64,000 nucleotides of DNA, from contig DASRDB010000012.1 of assembly GCA_035652815.1 (NCBI GenBank), forward strand, positions 186,001 to 250,000, read 5' to 3'. Positions 17,452 through 25,677 of the stretch are shown here, piece after piece (within the stretch, counting starts at the first letter, position 1; every line of letters starts with the position of its first letter). Source of the stretch: DASRDB01 sp035652815. GTDB taxonomy: Bacteria; Chloroflexota; Ktedonobacteria; Ktedonobacterales; Ktedonobacteraceae. The notes below the pieces were generated by a model, which worked only from the letters and a program-made list of their open reading frames with translations, ran no database searches and had not been told where the DNA came from. The position numbers and the translations under genes were made by a program.

Positions 17452-18264
17452 ATGAACGAAACACGAACTTCTTCTCGCTTTCTGCGCCGGCCTTTATCGT
17501 CTACCGCAAAACTTACAATCGGTGTGTTCCTGGTAAATGCGCTTCTCTGTGGCATCTTTGGCTTGCTGCTTGGGCTTCCAGATGGACTGGCTTTGTTGAG
17601 CGTCACGGCGGTACTGGTGATTTGTAGCGGCCTGATGCTGCCTGGCCTGCGTTGGGCTTCCTTACTGGGAGCCGCGTTTTGCGGATTTTTCATTATTCCC
17701 ATGCTGACCAGAACGCCTTTTCCGGTCTATCATCTGACGCATCCAAAACCAGAATTTCTGGCCTTTGTGTTGGACGTGCTGATATTGGCGCTGTTCTTGA
17801 TGGGTCTGATAGCGGGGCTGGCTACTACAGTGCAAAATTATCGCGGGAGTGATACACATATGCCACGCTGGCTTTATACTACTGTGATGCTTATGGTGGG
17901 CATAGTTGTAGGAGCAATTCTCATCGCAGGAATCGCCGAGCCGGTTGTCAGCGCCAATACGCCGCTCCCATCAGGAGTACCGGCGGTGCATATGGGTCTC
18001 AGTACCTTCGGACAATCGACCGTCACCATCTCTAAAGGCTCAAAACTGCTGCTGATCGATGACGGAAGCTACTTTCACATCCTGGCTAACGGCTCATGGG
18101 AGAACGGTTCGCCTCATACCGTACAGGAAAGCGGCGCACCCACAGTCAACAATGTTCAGGTTACAGGCGGCAGCATTGAAATCGGTCCGTTCAACACTGC
18201 TGGAACTTACCACATTTATTGCACAGTGCATCAGGGTATGATGCTGACTATTATTGTCCAATAG
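17452..18264 (+). CDS. Membrane-anchored cupredoxin-like protein
   Basis: The 270-residue protein starts at an ATG 8 bases after AAAGGAG; a longer reading 54 bases upstream is unsupported. About five hydrophobic helices (roughly 22-42, 46-63, 66-86, 104-126, 142-164) precede an outward cupredoxin domain. That domain has a full type-1 copper ligand set by pattern: His209 (SYFHIL), Cys257 (YHIYC), His260 and Met263 (TVHQGM). It could carry electrons or bind copper at the outer membrane face. A multi-helix anchor fused to a cupredoxin is uncommon. The PadR regulator gene is upstream and a strong terminator follows. Confidence 0.85.
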   Translation: MNETRTSSRFLRRPLSSTAKLTIGVFLVNALLCGIFGLLLGLPDGLALLSVTAVLVICSGLMLPGLRWASLLGAAFCGFFIIPMLTRTPFPVYHLTHPKPEFLAFVLDVLILALFLMGLIAGLATTVQNYRGSDTHMPRWLYTTVMLMVGIVVGAILIAGIAEPVVSANTPLPSGVPAVHMGLSTFGQSTVTISKGSKLLLIDDGSYFHILANGSWENGSPHTVQESGAPTVNNVQVTGGSIEIGPFNTAGTYHIYCTVHQGMMLTIIVQ

Positions 18265-18278
18265 CGTGACTCTTGCAG

Positions 18279-18321
18279 AGGTAAATAGGTGACCATGAGA
18301 AATCACCTATTTACCTTATTT
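18279..18321 (+). terminator. Rho-independent terminator
   Basis: A perfect 14-bp stem (AGGTAAATAGGTGA) with a 10-base loop is followed by TATTTTT, just after the cupredoxin gene. Confidence 0.88.
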
Positions 18322-18379
18322 TTCGATATGGAACTCTTCCCGCTCAACTTCCGTCATCAAAATTGGAGGTTGAGAAATC

Positions 18380-18937
18380 ATGCGCAATATAAGGATGATC
18401 GGTTTTCTTTCAGCACTCGCCTTTTGCCTGATAGCGTGCGGGACGAACCAGTCCCCGAACAACACGGGTGGCCCATCAAATACGCCCAATACAACGCCAA
18501 ATGGTACCACACCTTCGCCAACAACGAATAAGCCTTCCGGCACTCCCACACCTGGACAGGTCACACTCACATTGGATAAATCGCATTATGCGACGAATGA
18601 GACGATAAAAGTTACGATTTTAAATAGCCTCTCGAAGACGATCTATACCACAGATCACCAGACAAGCTGTACGATGCTCCAACTGCAAATCCAGATCAAC
18701 GGCAACTGGCTCCCCTATGGTCGCTGTTATAGCATGCGGCCTACGCGCATCGTGCAGCTTTCGCCCGGTTCTCAAACGTTGCAATTGCTTCCGCCATCTT
18801 CAAATACGCCGAAACCGGTGGCGAGTGTAAGCTGGCCGGCTGGCACGTACCGCGTTGTTTTTGTGTATAATATGGGGCCAAACGAGGGGAGCGTTCGTGG
18901 GGCTATGGCACAATCGGAACCATTTAGTATTGGCTAG
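18380..18937 (+). CDS. Lipoprotein with Ig-like domain
   Basis: The 185-residue precursor has lipobox LIAC (Cys20), an Asn/Thr/Pro/Ser-rich spacer to about residue 55, and a beta-rich domain. The domain begins VTLTLDKSHYATNETIKVTI and ends WPAGTYRVVFVYN...SEPFSIG, a layout seen in Ig-like or BsuPI-type modules. Two cysteines (TSC and GRC) may pair. GGAGG lies 8 bases before the ATG. It is a single gene after a terminator. A structural or binding role at the surface is plausible; no enzyme motif is visible. Confidence 0.78.
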   Translation: MRNIRMIGFLSALAFCLIACGTNQSPNNTGGPSNTPNTTPNGTTPSPTTNKPSGTPTPGQVTLTLDKSHYATNETIKVTILNSLSKTIYTTDHQTSCTMLQLQIQINGNWLPYGRCYSMRPTRIVQLSPGSQTLQLLPPSSNTPKPVASVSWPAGTYRVVFVYNMGPNEGSVRGAMAQSEPFSIG

Positions 18938-19044
18938 CTGAAGCTCCAGATATGAGAAAAATAGAACATTTGGCTTATAAATCATTGCCAGATGGCGTTT
19001 TACTGTGTACAATTGCTTTGAGAGCTGAGAAAACTTTTTGAAAG

Positions 19045-19956
19045 ATGACAACTATGATTACTTCGCAAAGGGTATGTAATGCGTCTCCATTTTTAAAATG
19101 GGCAGGTGGTAAAACTCAGCTTCTTCCAGTCATTCTACAACATGTTCCTTTCCATTTTGATACCTACATTGAGCCATTTCTTGGCGGTGGCGCGCTTTTT
19201 TTCGAGTTGCAGCCCAGGAAGGCGGTGCTAGCCGATTCCAATGCAGAGCTTATCAATTGTTATACTATGGTACGCGATAGAGTGGAAGATATCATCGCGG
19301 AACTAAGTAGCTATTCATATTCAGAAGAGTTCTATTACGAGCTTCGCTCTCAGGAGCCACAAGACCCTATTCTTCGCGCTGCGCGTTTGATCTATCTCAA
19401 CAGGACATGCTACAACGGATTGTACCGTGTCAATAAAAAGGGGCAGTTTAATGTTCCCTTTGGGAAGTATCACAATCCGGTTATTTGTGATACGGAACGA
19501 TTGCGAGCAGCTAGCGCGGCTTTACAACACGCAGAACTGTATTGCTCCGACTATCGAGAAGCGTTACGCAACTTTGCTAAGCCTGGAGACTTTATCTACA
19601 TTGACCCACCCTATCACCCTGTCTCTCAATATTCCGATTTTAAACGCTATACGGCGGAATTCTTTTATGAAGAGGATCAACTTACGCTAGCCCAAAAAGT
19701 GAAAGAACTCGCTGAGCAAGGAAGCTATGTGCTGGTCAGCAACTCTTATTGTGACTTTATCCTGAATATCTACCGGGACTTTCAGATTATCGAAGTGTCA
19801 GCTAAACGCAATATCAATAAAGACCCACAAAAACGTGGCGATGTGAAAGAGGTACTGGTTGTATGCGGACATTATTCTTCACTCCACCAAACTACCCGCC
19901 AACTCGCTTTATGGGAAGCAAGCAGGGAATCCTACCTTACATCTGGGATGCAGTAA
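19045..19956 (+). CDS. DNA adenine methylase (D12 class, Dam-like)
   Basis: The 303-residue protein has the D12/Dam alpha-class order: FLKWAGGKTQLL (motif X, 17-28), YIEPFLGGGALFF (motif I, 41-53) and IDPPYHP (motif IV, DPPY 187-190). Such enzymes add a methyl group to N6 of adenine, commonly in GATC-like sites. The ribosome site is weak; an ATG three codons later with GAAAG 9 bases upstream may be the true start. The 3' end overlaps the next methylase by 94 bases in another frame. It is probably one of two protective methylases of a type IIS restriction system whose endonuclease is downstream. Confidence 0.9.
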   Translation: MTTMITSQRVCNASPFLKWAGGKTQLLPVILQHVPFHFDTYIEPFLGGGALFFELQPRKAVLADSNAELINCYTMVRDRVEDIIAELSSYSYSEEFYYELRSQEPQDPILRAARLIYLNRTCYNGLYRVNKKGQFNVPFGKYHNPVICDTERLRAASAALQHAELYCSDYREALRNFAKPGDFIYIDPPYHPVSQYSDFKRYTAEFFYEEDQLTLAQKVKELAEQGSYVLVSNSYCDFILNIYRDFQIIEVSAKRNINKDPQKRGDVKEVLVVCGHYSSLHQTTRQLALWEASRESYLTSGMQ

Positions 19957-20897
19957 AACATCTGCCTTTCACTACCGTATTGGATGCTTTTAGTGGTAGC
20001 GGGTGCGTTGGTTACATGTTCAAAACGCAGGGAAAAGCAGTTATTTCTAACGATTTCTTGAAATATTCATATCACCTGGCAAATGCGCTGATCGCCAATT
20101 CCACAGAAACGCTTTCCGAGGATGATAGAGCGATGCTGCTGGCAGAAAACCCGGCGCGGCAAAACTTTATTCAAGAAACCTTTGGCAACATCTATTTTGA
20201 CGATACGGATAATCTTTTCCTGGAGAACACTATCGCCAATATCCAGCAATTGAGTTCACCCTTTAAACAATCTCTAGCCTTATCAGCCCTCAATCGAGCC
20301 TGCATCAAACGTCGTCCGCGTGGGGTTTTTACTTATGTAGGTCATCGCTACGACGATGGGCGCAAAGATTTACGCCTCTCCTTACAACAGCAGTTTCTTC
20401 AAGCTATTGACATATTGAATGAGGCAGTATTTGACAACGGGCAACAAAATCTGGCTCTTAATCAGGATGTCTTCAGTCTGGATGTTACTCCTGATCTGGT
20501 GTATTTAGACCCGCCGTATTACACGCCGCTTTCCGATAATGACTATCTGCGTCGCTACCATTTTGTAGAGGGTCTAAGTTGCTACTGGCAGGGAGTGGAA
20601 ATTTTGCATCATACAAAAACAAAAAAGCTCCGCAAATATTATACCCCTTTCGACTCATGTATCGAAGTTTATGGCGGGTTTGAACGACTCCTCAAGAAGT
20701 TCTCTCAAAGTATACTGGTCGTTTCCTACTCCTCAAATTCTTTACCTACCCGTGATGAACTGACAGAGATGCTGAAAGCGCTGAAAAAGAATGTGTTTGT
20801 GCATATTATTCCGCATAAATATTCCTTCGGAACGCATGCTCATAAAGTAGGCAACCAGAACAATACTGTGCAGGAATATTTGTTTGTGGCCTATTAA
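19863..20897 (+). CDS. Second D12-class DNA adenine methylase
   Basis: This 344-residue protein also has D12 motifs: TRFMGSKQGILPYI (motif X, 14-27), VLDAFSGSGCVGYMF (motif I) and YLDPPYYTPL (DPPY 216-219). It starts inside the preceding methylase gene, at an ATG 9 bases after GAGGT; a later start would cut motif X. The two proteins are only distantly alike, as expected when each methylates one strand of an asymmetric site. The neighbouring AlwI-like protein supports this, since AlwI-type enzymes recognise asymmetric sites such as GGATC. Confidence 0.88.
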   Translation: MRTLFFTPPNYPPTRFMGSKQGILPYIWDAVKHLPFTTVLDAFSGSGCVGYMFKTQGKAVISNDFLKYSYHLANALIANSTETLSEDDRAMLLAENPARQNFIQETFGNIYFDDTDNLFLENTIANIQQLSSPFKQSLALSALNRACIKRRPRGVFTYVGHRYDDGRKDLRLSLQQQFLQAIDILNEAVFDNGQQNLALNQDVFSLDVTPDLVYLDPPYYTPLSDNDYLRRYHFVEGLSCYWQGVEILHHTKTKKLRKYYTPFDSCIEVYGGFERLLKKFSQSILVVSYSSNSLPTRDELTEMLKALKKNVFVHIIPHKYSFGTHAHKVGNQNNTVQEYLFVAY

Positions 20898-20920
20898 TTC
20901 CATTTGTAAGGATGTAGTAA

Positions 20921-21739
20921 GTGAAAACCTGGAATATCGGCAATACAACTGTGCGCAATCCCTACCGCTTGAGGGAAGCTCTCCAACTCTTTGAGAGAAC
21001 AATGAGCGGGCGGCCTTTCAAAAGGCCTGAGCAACAGGAGTTTCTTAACGAGTTAGTTCAAGCTGGCCTCGTCGATTCTAGCCGTTCAGCCGAGGGAGAT
21101 GATGGCGGACGGAAGTTTGCCAGCGCATTTAAGCAACTGGGGTTTACAACAGACTGGTCACGGGGAAACTCCTGGAGTTTAACTCCTGTAGGAATCAAGC
21201 TTATCGAACATCCAGAACTAGAGGAATTGATTTTCCTGCGGCAACTGGTGAAATATCAAATACCATCTCCACTTGAAAGCGGAAGTAAAGTCGAGGGCTT
21301 TTATGTGCGGCCATTTCGTCTCTTGCTGCGTTTTCTCAAAAGAGCGCGTGAAGAGAATCTTATAGGTCTCACCAAATTTGAAATAGCGCTCTATGTTATT
21401 AATGTCCTGGATGAGAATAATACACAGGCGTTTGAAGACGCGATATCAAACATCAAACGCTTCCGAACTGAGTATGAGGCACTTACAGGCAAAGTCAATA
21501 AAAACAAACTTGTAAATCAGAAGTTGCAGGAAGTAGCTGTGCAGGTATCTTTAAAGCCTGGCTCACTGCTTGATTATGCTGATAGCAACGGCAGATATGC
21601 TCTTATAACAGGCCTATTAACGGTACATGGAAATAAACTTGCACTGTCGGAAGCACGCTTGCCAATCATTGAAGCGATTTTGTCTGATGGTACATCGCTC
21701 GTTCCTGAAAACGAGTATCTTACTTTCTTTATTGTTTGA
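20921..21739 (+). CDS. AlwI-family restriction endonuclease, recognition half only
   Basis: The 272-residue product matches the N-terminal recognition region of AlwI/BspD6I-type IIS endonucleases as I remember them: KTWNIGNTTVRNPYRL at the start, the ELIFLRQLVKYQIPSP segment (compare FLKQLVKWQYPS in the nicking enzyme BspD6I), and FEIALYVINVL. These enzymes are usually 570-600 residues with a C-terminal PD-(D/E)XK nuclease domain. Here a stop follows EYLTFFIV, and no nuclease domain is visible before the opposite-strand gene begins. It is either a truncated remnant or a stand-alone DNA-binding subunit. Confidence 0.75.
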   Translation: MKTWNIGNTTVRNPYRLREALQLFERTMSGRPFKRPEQQEFLNELVQAGLVDSSRSAEGDDGGRKFASAFKQLGFTTDWSRGNSWSLTPVGIKLIEHPELEELIFLRQLVKYQIPSPLESGSKVEGFYVRPFRLLLRFLKRAREENLIGLTKFEIALYVINVLDENNTQAFEDAISNIKRFRTEYEALTGKVNKNKLVNQKLQEVAVQVSLKPGSLLDYADSNGRYALITGLLTVHGNKLALSEARLPIIEAILSDGTSLVPENEYLTFFIV

Positions 21740-21782
21740 GCAATGGCTGCTTGAAGATAGCAATAATTAAGCCAGAATTTGC

Positions 21783-21995
21783 CTACCCAACCACCTTTAT
21801 ATAAATCTCCATCACTATCTTTTTTGCCTCTTCCTCGCCGACATGCTGCTCCAGGTCTTCCTGGTATTTGCCCAGGGTTTTGTATTTCTGCTCGATGATA
21901 TCGTGGGATGAGACAACGGCATAGCCGTATAAGGCCTGCCGCATGGCCTCGCATTCCAGTTCGATCTGCTGACGCAGCCTTGCAACCTCGCTCAT
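21783..21995 (-). CDS. Small helical protein of unknown function
   Basis: This 70-residue, entirely helical protein is rich in Glu, Gln and Lys (VARLRQQIELECEAMRQALY, EQKYKTLGKYQEDL, EEEAKKIVMEIY). AGAAGGAGC lies before the ATG. It has no signal or membrane segment. It looks like a short coiled-coil protein of a kind I associate with Ktedonobacteria, but no function is known to me. It converges with the AlwI-like gene with only about 40 bases between them. Confidence 0.7.
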   Translation of the reverse strand: MSEVARLRQQIELECEAMRQALYGYAVVSSHDIIEQKYKTLGKYQEDLEQHVGEEEAKKIVMEIYIKVVG

Positions 21996-22103
21996 GATCT
22001 TGCTCCTTCTCTATTTAACCTTTGTGATGGATACCATCTAAATACACATAGTATATTACATACCACTTTAATGGGATTGTGTCAAGAGGAAGGGTTTAGT
22101 ATC

Positions 22104-22409
22104 ATGCGTGCATCAACAAACGAGAGGCAAACAGACATGAGACGCTTGCGCGTGAAAGAGGTAGCACAGGCCAAAGGCTTTACGATGTCGCGTTTGCAGA
22201 GGGCCGCAGACATCAATCTCAAAACGATGCAGGCTATCTGGCACAATCCGCAGCACGATGCATCACTCAAAACGCTGGATAAAATAGCGAAGGCGCTCGG
22301 CGTACCAATTACCGAGTTATTGGAGGATGTGCCGGAGGAGCCGCCCGGCGCAAAGCCGAAGAAGGTAGCCGAGGATAGCCGCGACTATCCTACGGATAAA
22401 CGTAGCTAG
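22104..22409 (+). CDS. XRE/Cro-type helix-turn-helix regulator
   Basis: The 101-residue protein has a Cro/CI-type HTH of the HTH_26 form: VKEVAQAKGFTMSRLQRAAD, NLKTMQAIWHNP and TLDKIAKALGVPITELLED. A short charged tail follows. The start is an ATG with AGGAAGGG 9 bases upstream; an ATG 33 bases later with GAGAGG is equally possible. It lies beyond the restriction-modification remnant on the same strand, though a minus-strand gene intervenes, so a controller role for that system is uncertain. Confidence 0.82.
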   Translation: MRASTNERQTDMRRLRVKEVAQAKGFTMSRLQRAADINLKTMQAIWHNPQHDASLKTLDKIAKALGVPITELLEDVPEEPPGAKPKKVAEDSRDYPTDKRS

Positions 22410-22427
22410 CATATTGTTCATAGAAAC

Positions 22428-22506
22428 ACCGAAAGCCACCCGCAAAGGGCTGGCTCTACAAGCGCCTTCGTATTGTAGAGCCAGCCCCTTGCGGGTGGCT
22501 TTCGGT
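22428..22506. repeat. Palindromic repeat, family A copy 2 (33-bp arms)
   Basis: The 33-bp arms have a single mismatch around a 13-base loop and share the core AAGCCACCCGCAA with copy 1. At the variable position this copy has CTGG in place of ATGG, and both arms carry the change. It lies between the convergent XRE and Rieske genes. Confidence 0.9.
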
Positions 22507-22541
22507 CGCCCTATATTTGGGGTCGCTATATAAAGAAATGC

Positions 22542-23507
22542 TTACGCCGTCCCGAACGTCAATCCCAACTGCTTCAGCCATTTGCGATAGGCGATGGCGG
22601 TGCGGTCGGAGCGTAAATGCAGTTCGGCCTGCAAGTCGAGGGGCAATAGTTCAGGACGTTGCGATTCCACAATTGGCACATCCTGCCACGTAATCATGTC
22701 CTCGAACTCGCGCACCTGCTCATCGGGAATAGCATCGTAGTCTCGCGCTACGTATGTCCAGGCAATTGAGGTGCGCTCGGCGACCGGCGTTACAGTAAAA
22801 TACATGGCGAACCTGGGACCACCTGAAGACTTGATAAAATAGGCGGTGAGCGGGCGCAAGACTTGATAGGTGTAGGTGACGGACGCGCCCTGGCCTGTGC
22901 CATCAGGATCGGGCTGCCAGACGGTAATATCTCTGGCTATCACTCCATCTGGCGAGATTTCAGCCTGGTAATCGTTCACCTCGGGATGTTCTGGGTCGCC
23001 CAGGTAGCCGGTATGCACAAAAGGAAAGTGCGTCACATCTAGAAAATTTTCGATGGCGCGCGGCCCACTGGCATTATAGGTATACGGGCCGCAATGAACC
23101 TTGTGGAAGCTCTTATCGCCCCACTGCGGAAATTCAGGGATGTCGCGCTCTGGATTGCCGAGCGTGACCCAGACCCAATTATACTTCACCTGCGCCCGGT
23201 AGACTTTAGTATGTGCGGTAGCTGGTGGCTTCTGGTTTGGATGCGCGGGGAAACGAATGCATTGTCCCTCTTCATTGTATGTCCAGCCGTGATAGGGACA
23301 GATCAGGCAATCGTTTTCGATCTTGCCCAGAGAGAGCCGAGTGCCGCGATGCAGGCATAAATCGCGCCAGGCATGCACCGTTTCACCCACGCGCCACAGC
23401 ACCAGGTCTTCCTCTAAGAGCCGTACAGCCATTGGCTTGCCTTCCTGCAAATCCGGCGCATATGCCACTACATGCCAGTCATTCAGCAGCACAGGGTCTT
23501 GGAGCAT
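22542..23507 (-). CDS. Rieske [2Fe-2S] ring-hydroxylating oxygenase subunit
   Basis: The 321-residue protein has a Rieske motif C51-L-H53...C70-PY-H73 and a mononuclear iron site IENFLDVTHFPFVH (Asp157, His160, His165). This is the layout of PaO/vanillate-demethylase-type oxygenases, which oxidise aromatic or chlorophyll-like substrates with electrons from a separate reductase. No reductase is nearby. AAAGGA precedes the chosen ATG. A reading extending 83 codons upstream runs through a long palindrome and is spurious. The substrate is unknown. Confidence 0.9.
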   Translation of the reverse strand: MLQDPVLLNDWHVVAYAPDLQEGKPMAVRLLEEDLVLWRVGETVHAWRDLCLHRGTRLSLGKIENDCLICPYHGWTYNEEGQCIRFPAHPNQKPPATAHTKVYRAQVKYNWVWVTLGNPERDIPEFPQWGDKSFHKVHCGPYTYNASGPRAIENFLDVTHFPFVHTGYLGDPEHPEVNDYQAEISPDGVIARDITVWQPDPDGTGQGASVTYTYQVLRPLTAYFIKSSGGPRFAMYFTVTPVAERTSIAWTYVARDYDAIPDEQVREFEDMITWQDVPIVESQRPELLPLDLQAELHLRSDRTAIAYRKWLKQLGLTFGTA

Positions 23508-23597
23508 GGTTGTTCCTTTCAATTTTGGACGCCTTTTTACACAAAAGTATATCACCTTTACCAGCCTGGAAATTGGCGTGAGGAACGAAAGACGCCC

Positions 23598-23705
23598 GCA
23601 AAGGGAACGAAAGACATTCATATATGCAAGAGAGACCGGAAGACATCCTCTTGCGGATGTCTTCCGGTCTCTCTTGCATATATGAATGTCTTTCGTTCCC
23701 TTTGC
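23598..23705. repeat. Very long palindrome with 51-bp perfect arms
   Basis: Two perfect 51-bp arms surround a six-base loop (TCTTGC). The outer arm begins GCAAAGGGAACGAAAG. Part of the left arm (GGAACGAAAGACGCCCGCAAA) is preceded by a diverged partial duplicate. It lies upstream of the Rieske gene and before the lysozyme-like gene, within a gap of about 360 bases with no other gene. The length and perfection suggest a recent inverted duplication or a mobile hairpin. Confidence 0.95.
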
Positions 23706-23868
23706 ACAAACACAACTACTATTTTTGACTAGCCCATTACCACTATGTTTCATCATATTTCAACATATGTCAGTTTATCTATGGTAGACTTGACGGAGTT
23801 GACTCCGCCATTTCGCGGAGCCATTTTTTTGTGCGATTAGCGCGGCTTTGCCGCCTGGAAAGTGCGTA

Positions 23869-24525
23869 ATGAAAGGATTTCGAACAACCTGGAAGCAGGT
23901 TTTCTCGCGTAAAATCGTTGTTAGTCTTGCAATTCTTGGTATTTTAGTGGTGGTTGGAGTGGGAAGGCTGGTATTACAGTCGCATCAGTTAGCAGGCTCT
24001 ACAAGTTGCTCATTATCTATGCAGGAGAACTGCTATACGACCAGCAGCATCCAGGCAGTGCAACCGGCGTATATTCATAGCCAGGATGGAATCCAGCCAA
24101 CTGCTACCAACTCCCGTACCATTACAAAGGCAGCGGGTGGCTATCCCACGCCTACACCGACGCCTCGTCCTAAACCAACCATGCAGCCAACGCCCAGGCC
24201 GACCACTCCTGCGCCAACCACACCAACCCCTGCACCTGGGGGTTCATCGGTTTCGGCCATGATCCAACAGGTCTTTGGGCCATATTCTTCAAGCGCGTTA
24301 CATGTAGCTGAATGCGAGTCAGGGTTGCGAGCGGACGCCTATAATCCTACCTCGATTGGTGGAAGCCACGCGGAAGGCGTCTTCCAGATTTTGTATCCCA
24401 GCACGTGGAATACTACTTCTGAAGCAAGTTATTCGCCTTATAACGCGATGGCAAATATCCGCGCCGCCTACGAAATTTTCTCGCGTGATGGCTATAACTG
24501 GCACGAATGGTCATGCGCTCCTTAA
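23869..24525 (+). CDS. Secreted lysozyme-like (SLT) domain protein
   Basis: This 218-residue protein has a membrane or signal helix at about 18-36, a Thr/Pro-rich linker (92-125), and a C-terminal transglycosylase-like domain. The domain shows ALHVAECESGL (probable catalytic Glu148), YNPTSIGGSHAEGVFQI and ANIRAAYEIFSRDG, then WHEWSC. The fold is that of soluble lytic transglycosylase or resuscitation-factor-type lysozyme domains that cut peptidoglycan. The linker would let the domain reach through the thick wall. Alternative upstream starts lack a ribosome site. Confidence 0.87.
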   Translation: MKGFRTTWKQVFSRKIVVSLAILGILVVVGVGRLVLQSHQLAGSTSCSLSMQENCYTTSSIQAVQPAYIHSQDGIQPTATNSRTITKAAGGYPTPTPTPRPKPTMQPTPRPTTPAPTTPTPAPGGSSVSAMIQQVFGPYSSSALHVAECESGLRADAYNPTSIGGSHAEGVFQILYPSTWNTTSEASYSPYNAMANIRAAYEIFSRDGYNWHEWSCAP

Positions 24526-24578
24526 TCTACAGGTGATAAGATGCGTAATCAGGAAAAGGGTTTTACCAGTGTGTCCTG

Positions 24579-24652
24579 CCTGTCAAGCTGAGCGCAGCGA
24601 AGCATCTGCGGGTGGCTGCTCAGAGATGCTTCGCTGCGCTCAGCTTGACAGG
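24579..24652. repeat. Palindromic repeat, family B copy 1
   Basis: Perfect 29-bp arms (CCTGTCAAGCTGAGCGCAGC core) are separated by 16 bases. It lies between the lysozyme-like and aldo/keto reductase genes. Related copies near 44.1, 48.7, 49.4 and 53.9 kb differ in the four bases before CTGAG, with matching changes in both arms. Confidence 0.92.
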
Positions 24653-24696
24653 GTTAGGATTGCTGACAGGCTACTACGCATCTATAAGGAGATGAC

Positions 24697-25506
24697 ATGG
24701 AACATCGCACCCTGGGGAAATCGGGCCTGGAGGTTCCCGTTGTGGGTATGGGAACCTGGAAAACGTTTGATGTGCGCGGTAAAGCTGCCGAGACGAACGC
24801 CCGTGTGATTGTTGACACGGCTTTGCACGCGGGCGCAAACTTCCTCGACTCTTCACCGATGTACGGCGAGGCGGAGCGCGTGCTGGGACAGACGTTACAG
24901 GGGAGGCGCGAGCAGGCAATTGTCGCAACGAAAGTCTGGACGCCCTCAAACCGTGAAGGGCAGGAGCAGGCGCGGCGAGCATTGCAATTCTTTGGCGGCT
25001 ACATCGATCTCTACCAGGTTCACAACCTCGTTAACTGGCGCGAACATCTGGCAATGCTGGAACGGTTGCGCGACGAGGGAAAAGTACGGGCCATTGGAGC
25101 GACCCATTATAGCGCGTCCGCCTTTCCAGAATTGCGGCAGGTGATGCAAACGGGACGTATCACCGCTATCCAGATTCCCTATAACCCGCTAGAGCGTGAC
25201 GTAGAAAAGGATATTTTGCCTCTGGCGGCTGATCTGGGTCTTGGCGTGGTCGTCATGCGCCCTTTTGCCGAGGGGGCTTTGATGCGTCACGTGCCTTCGA
25301 CGTCTCAACTGGCTGCGCTCCAATCGTTCGGCGTTACTACCTGGGGTCAGGCGCTGCTTAAATGGATTTTGAGCGATCCGCGCTGCCACGTCACCATTCC
25401 GGCCACTTCGCACCCGCAACGCATGGCCGAAAACGCGGCTGCTGGCAACCCACCCTGGTTCGGGCCGGACGAGAGGGAGTATGTGAGCAAATTGGCGCGA
25501 GGATAA
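24697..25506 (+). CDS. Aldo/keto reductase
   Basis: The 269-residue protein has the AKR catalytic tetrad by pattern: Asp51 and Tyr56 (NFLDSSPMYGEAE), Lys79 (IVATKVW) and His109 (DLYQVHNL). The rest matches a TIM-barrel AKR ending in the RCHVTIPATSHPQRM cofactor-binding loop. It reduces carbonyls using NADPH; the physiological substrate is unknown. AGGAG lies before the ATG. The gene stands alone between two palindromic repeats. Confidence 0.9.
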   Translation: MEHRTLGKSGLEVPVVGMGTWKTFDVRGKAAETNARVIVDTALHAGANFLDSSPMYGEAERVLGQTLQGRREQAIVATKVWTPSNREGQEQARRALQFFGGYIDLYQVHNLVNWREHLAMLERLRDEGKVRAIGATHYSASAFPELRQVMQTGRITAIQIPYNPLERDVEKDILPLAADLGLGVVVMRPFAEGALMRHVPSTSQLAALQSFGVTTWGQALLKWILSDPRCHVTIPATSHPQRMAENAAAGNPPWFGPDEREYVSKLARG

Positions 25507-25532
25507 GGAATAACACGACATCGGTCGATAAG

Positions 25533-25607
25533 CCGGAAGCCACCCGCAAGGGGATGGCTCTACAATATGAATGGGCCTGTAGAGGCACCCTTGCGGGTGG
25601 CTTCCGG
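25533..25607. repeat. Palindromic repeat, family A copy 3 (imperfect)
   Basis: Arms of about 30 bp share the AAGCCACCCGCAAGGG core with copies 1 and 2 but carry several mismatches near the loop. A stray piece of the same motif follows near 25622. It lies between the convergent aldo/keto reductase and GSP17M-like genes. Confidence 0.85.
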
Positions 25608-25677
25608 TGCCGCGATGTGACCAGGTGGCTTCCGGTGGTTTTCTGCCTTTGGGATTATTTCTCGCCGTTGTGTTTCC

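Noticed and set aside
22542..23756. A 404-residue Rieske protein with an 83-residue extension
   Set aside because: The extension reads through the 51-bp-arm palindrome, and the ATG downstream has a good ribosome site and the normal family start.
22428..25607. Possible insertion sequence or MITE-bearing transposon formed by the three palindromes in this stretch
   Set aside because: No transposase, target-site duplication or terminal repeat in the right orientation was seen; the elements are treated as independent palindromes.
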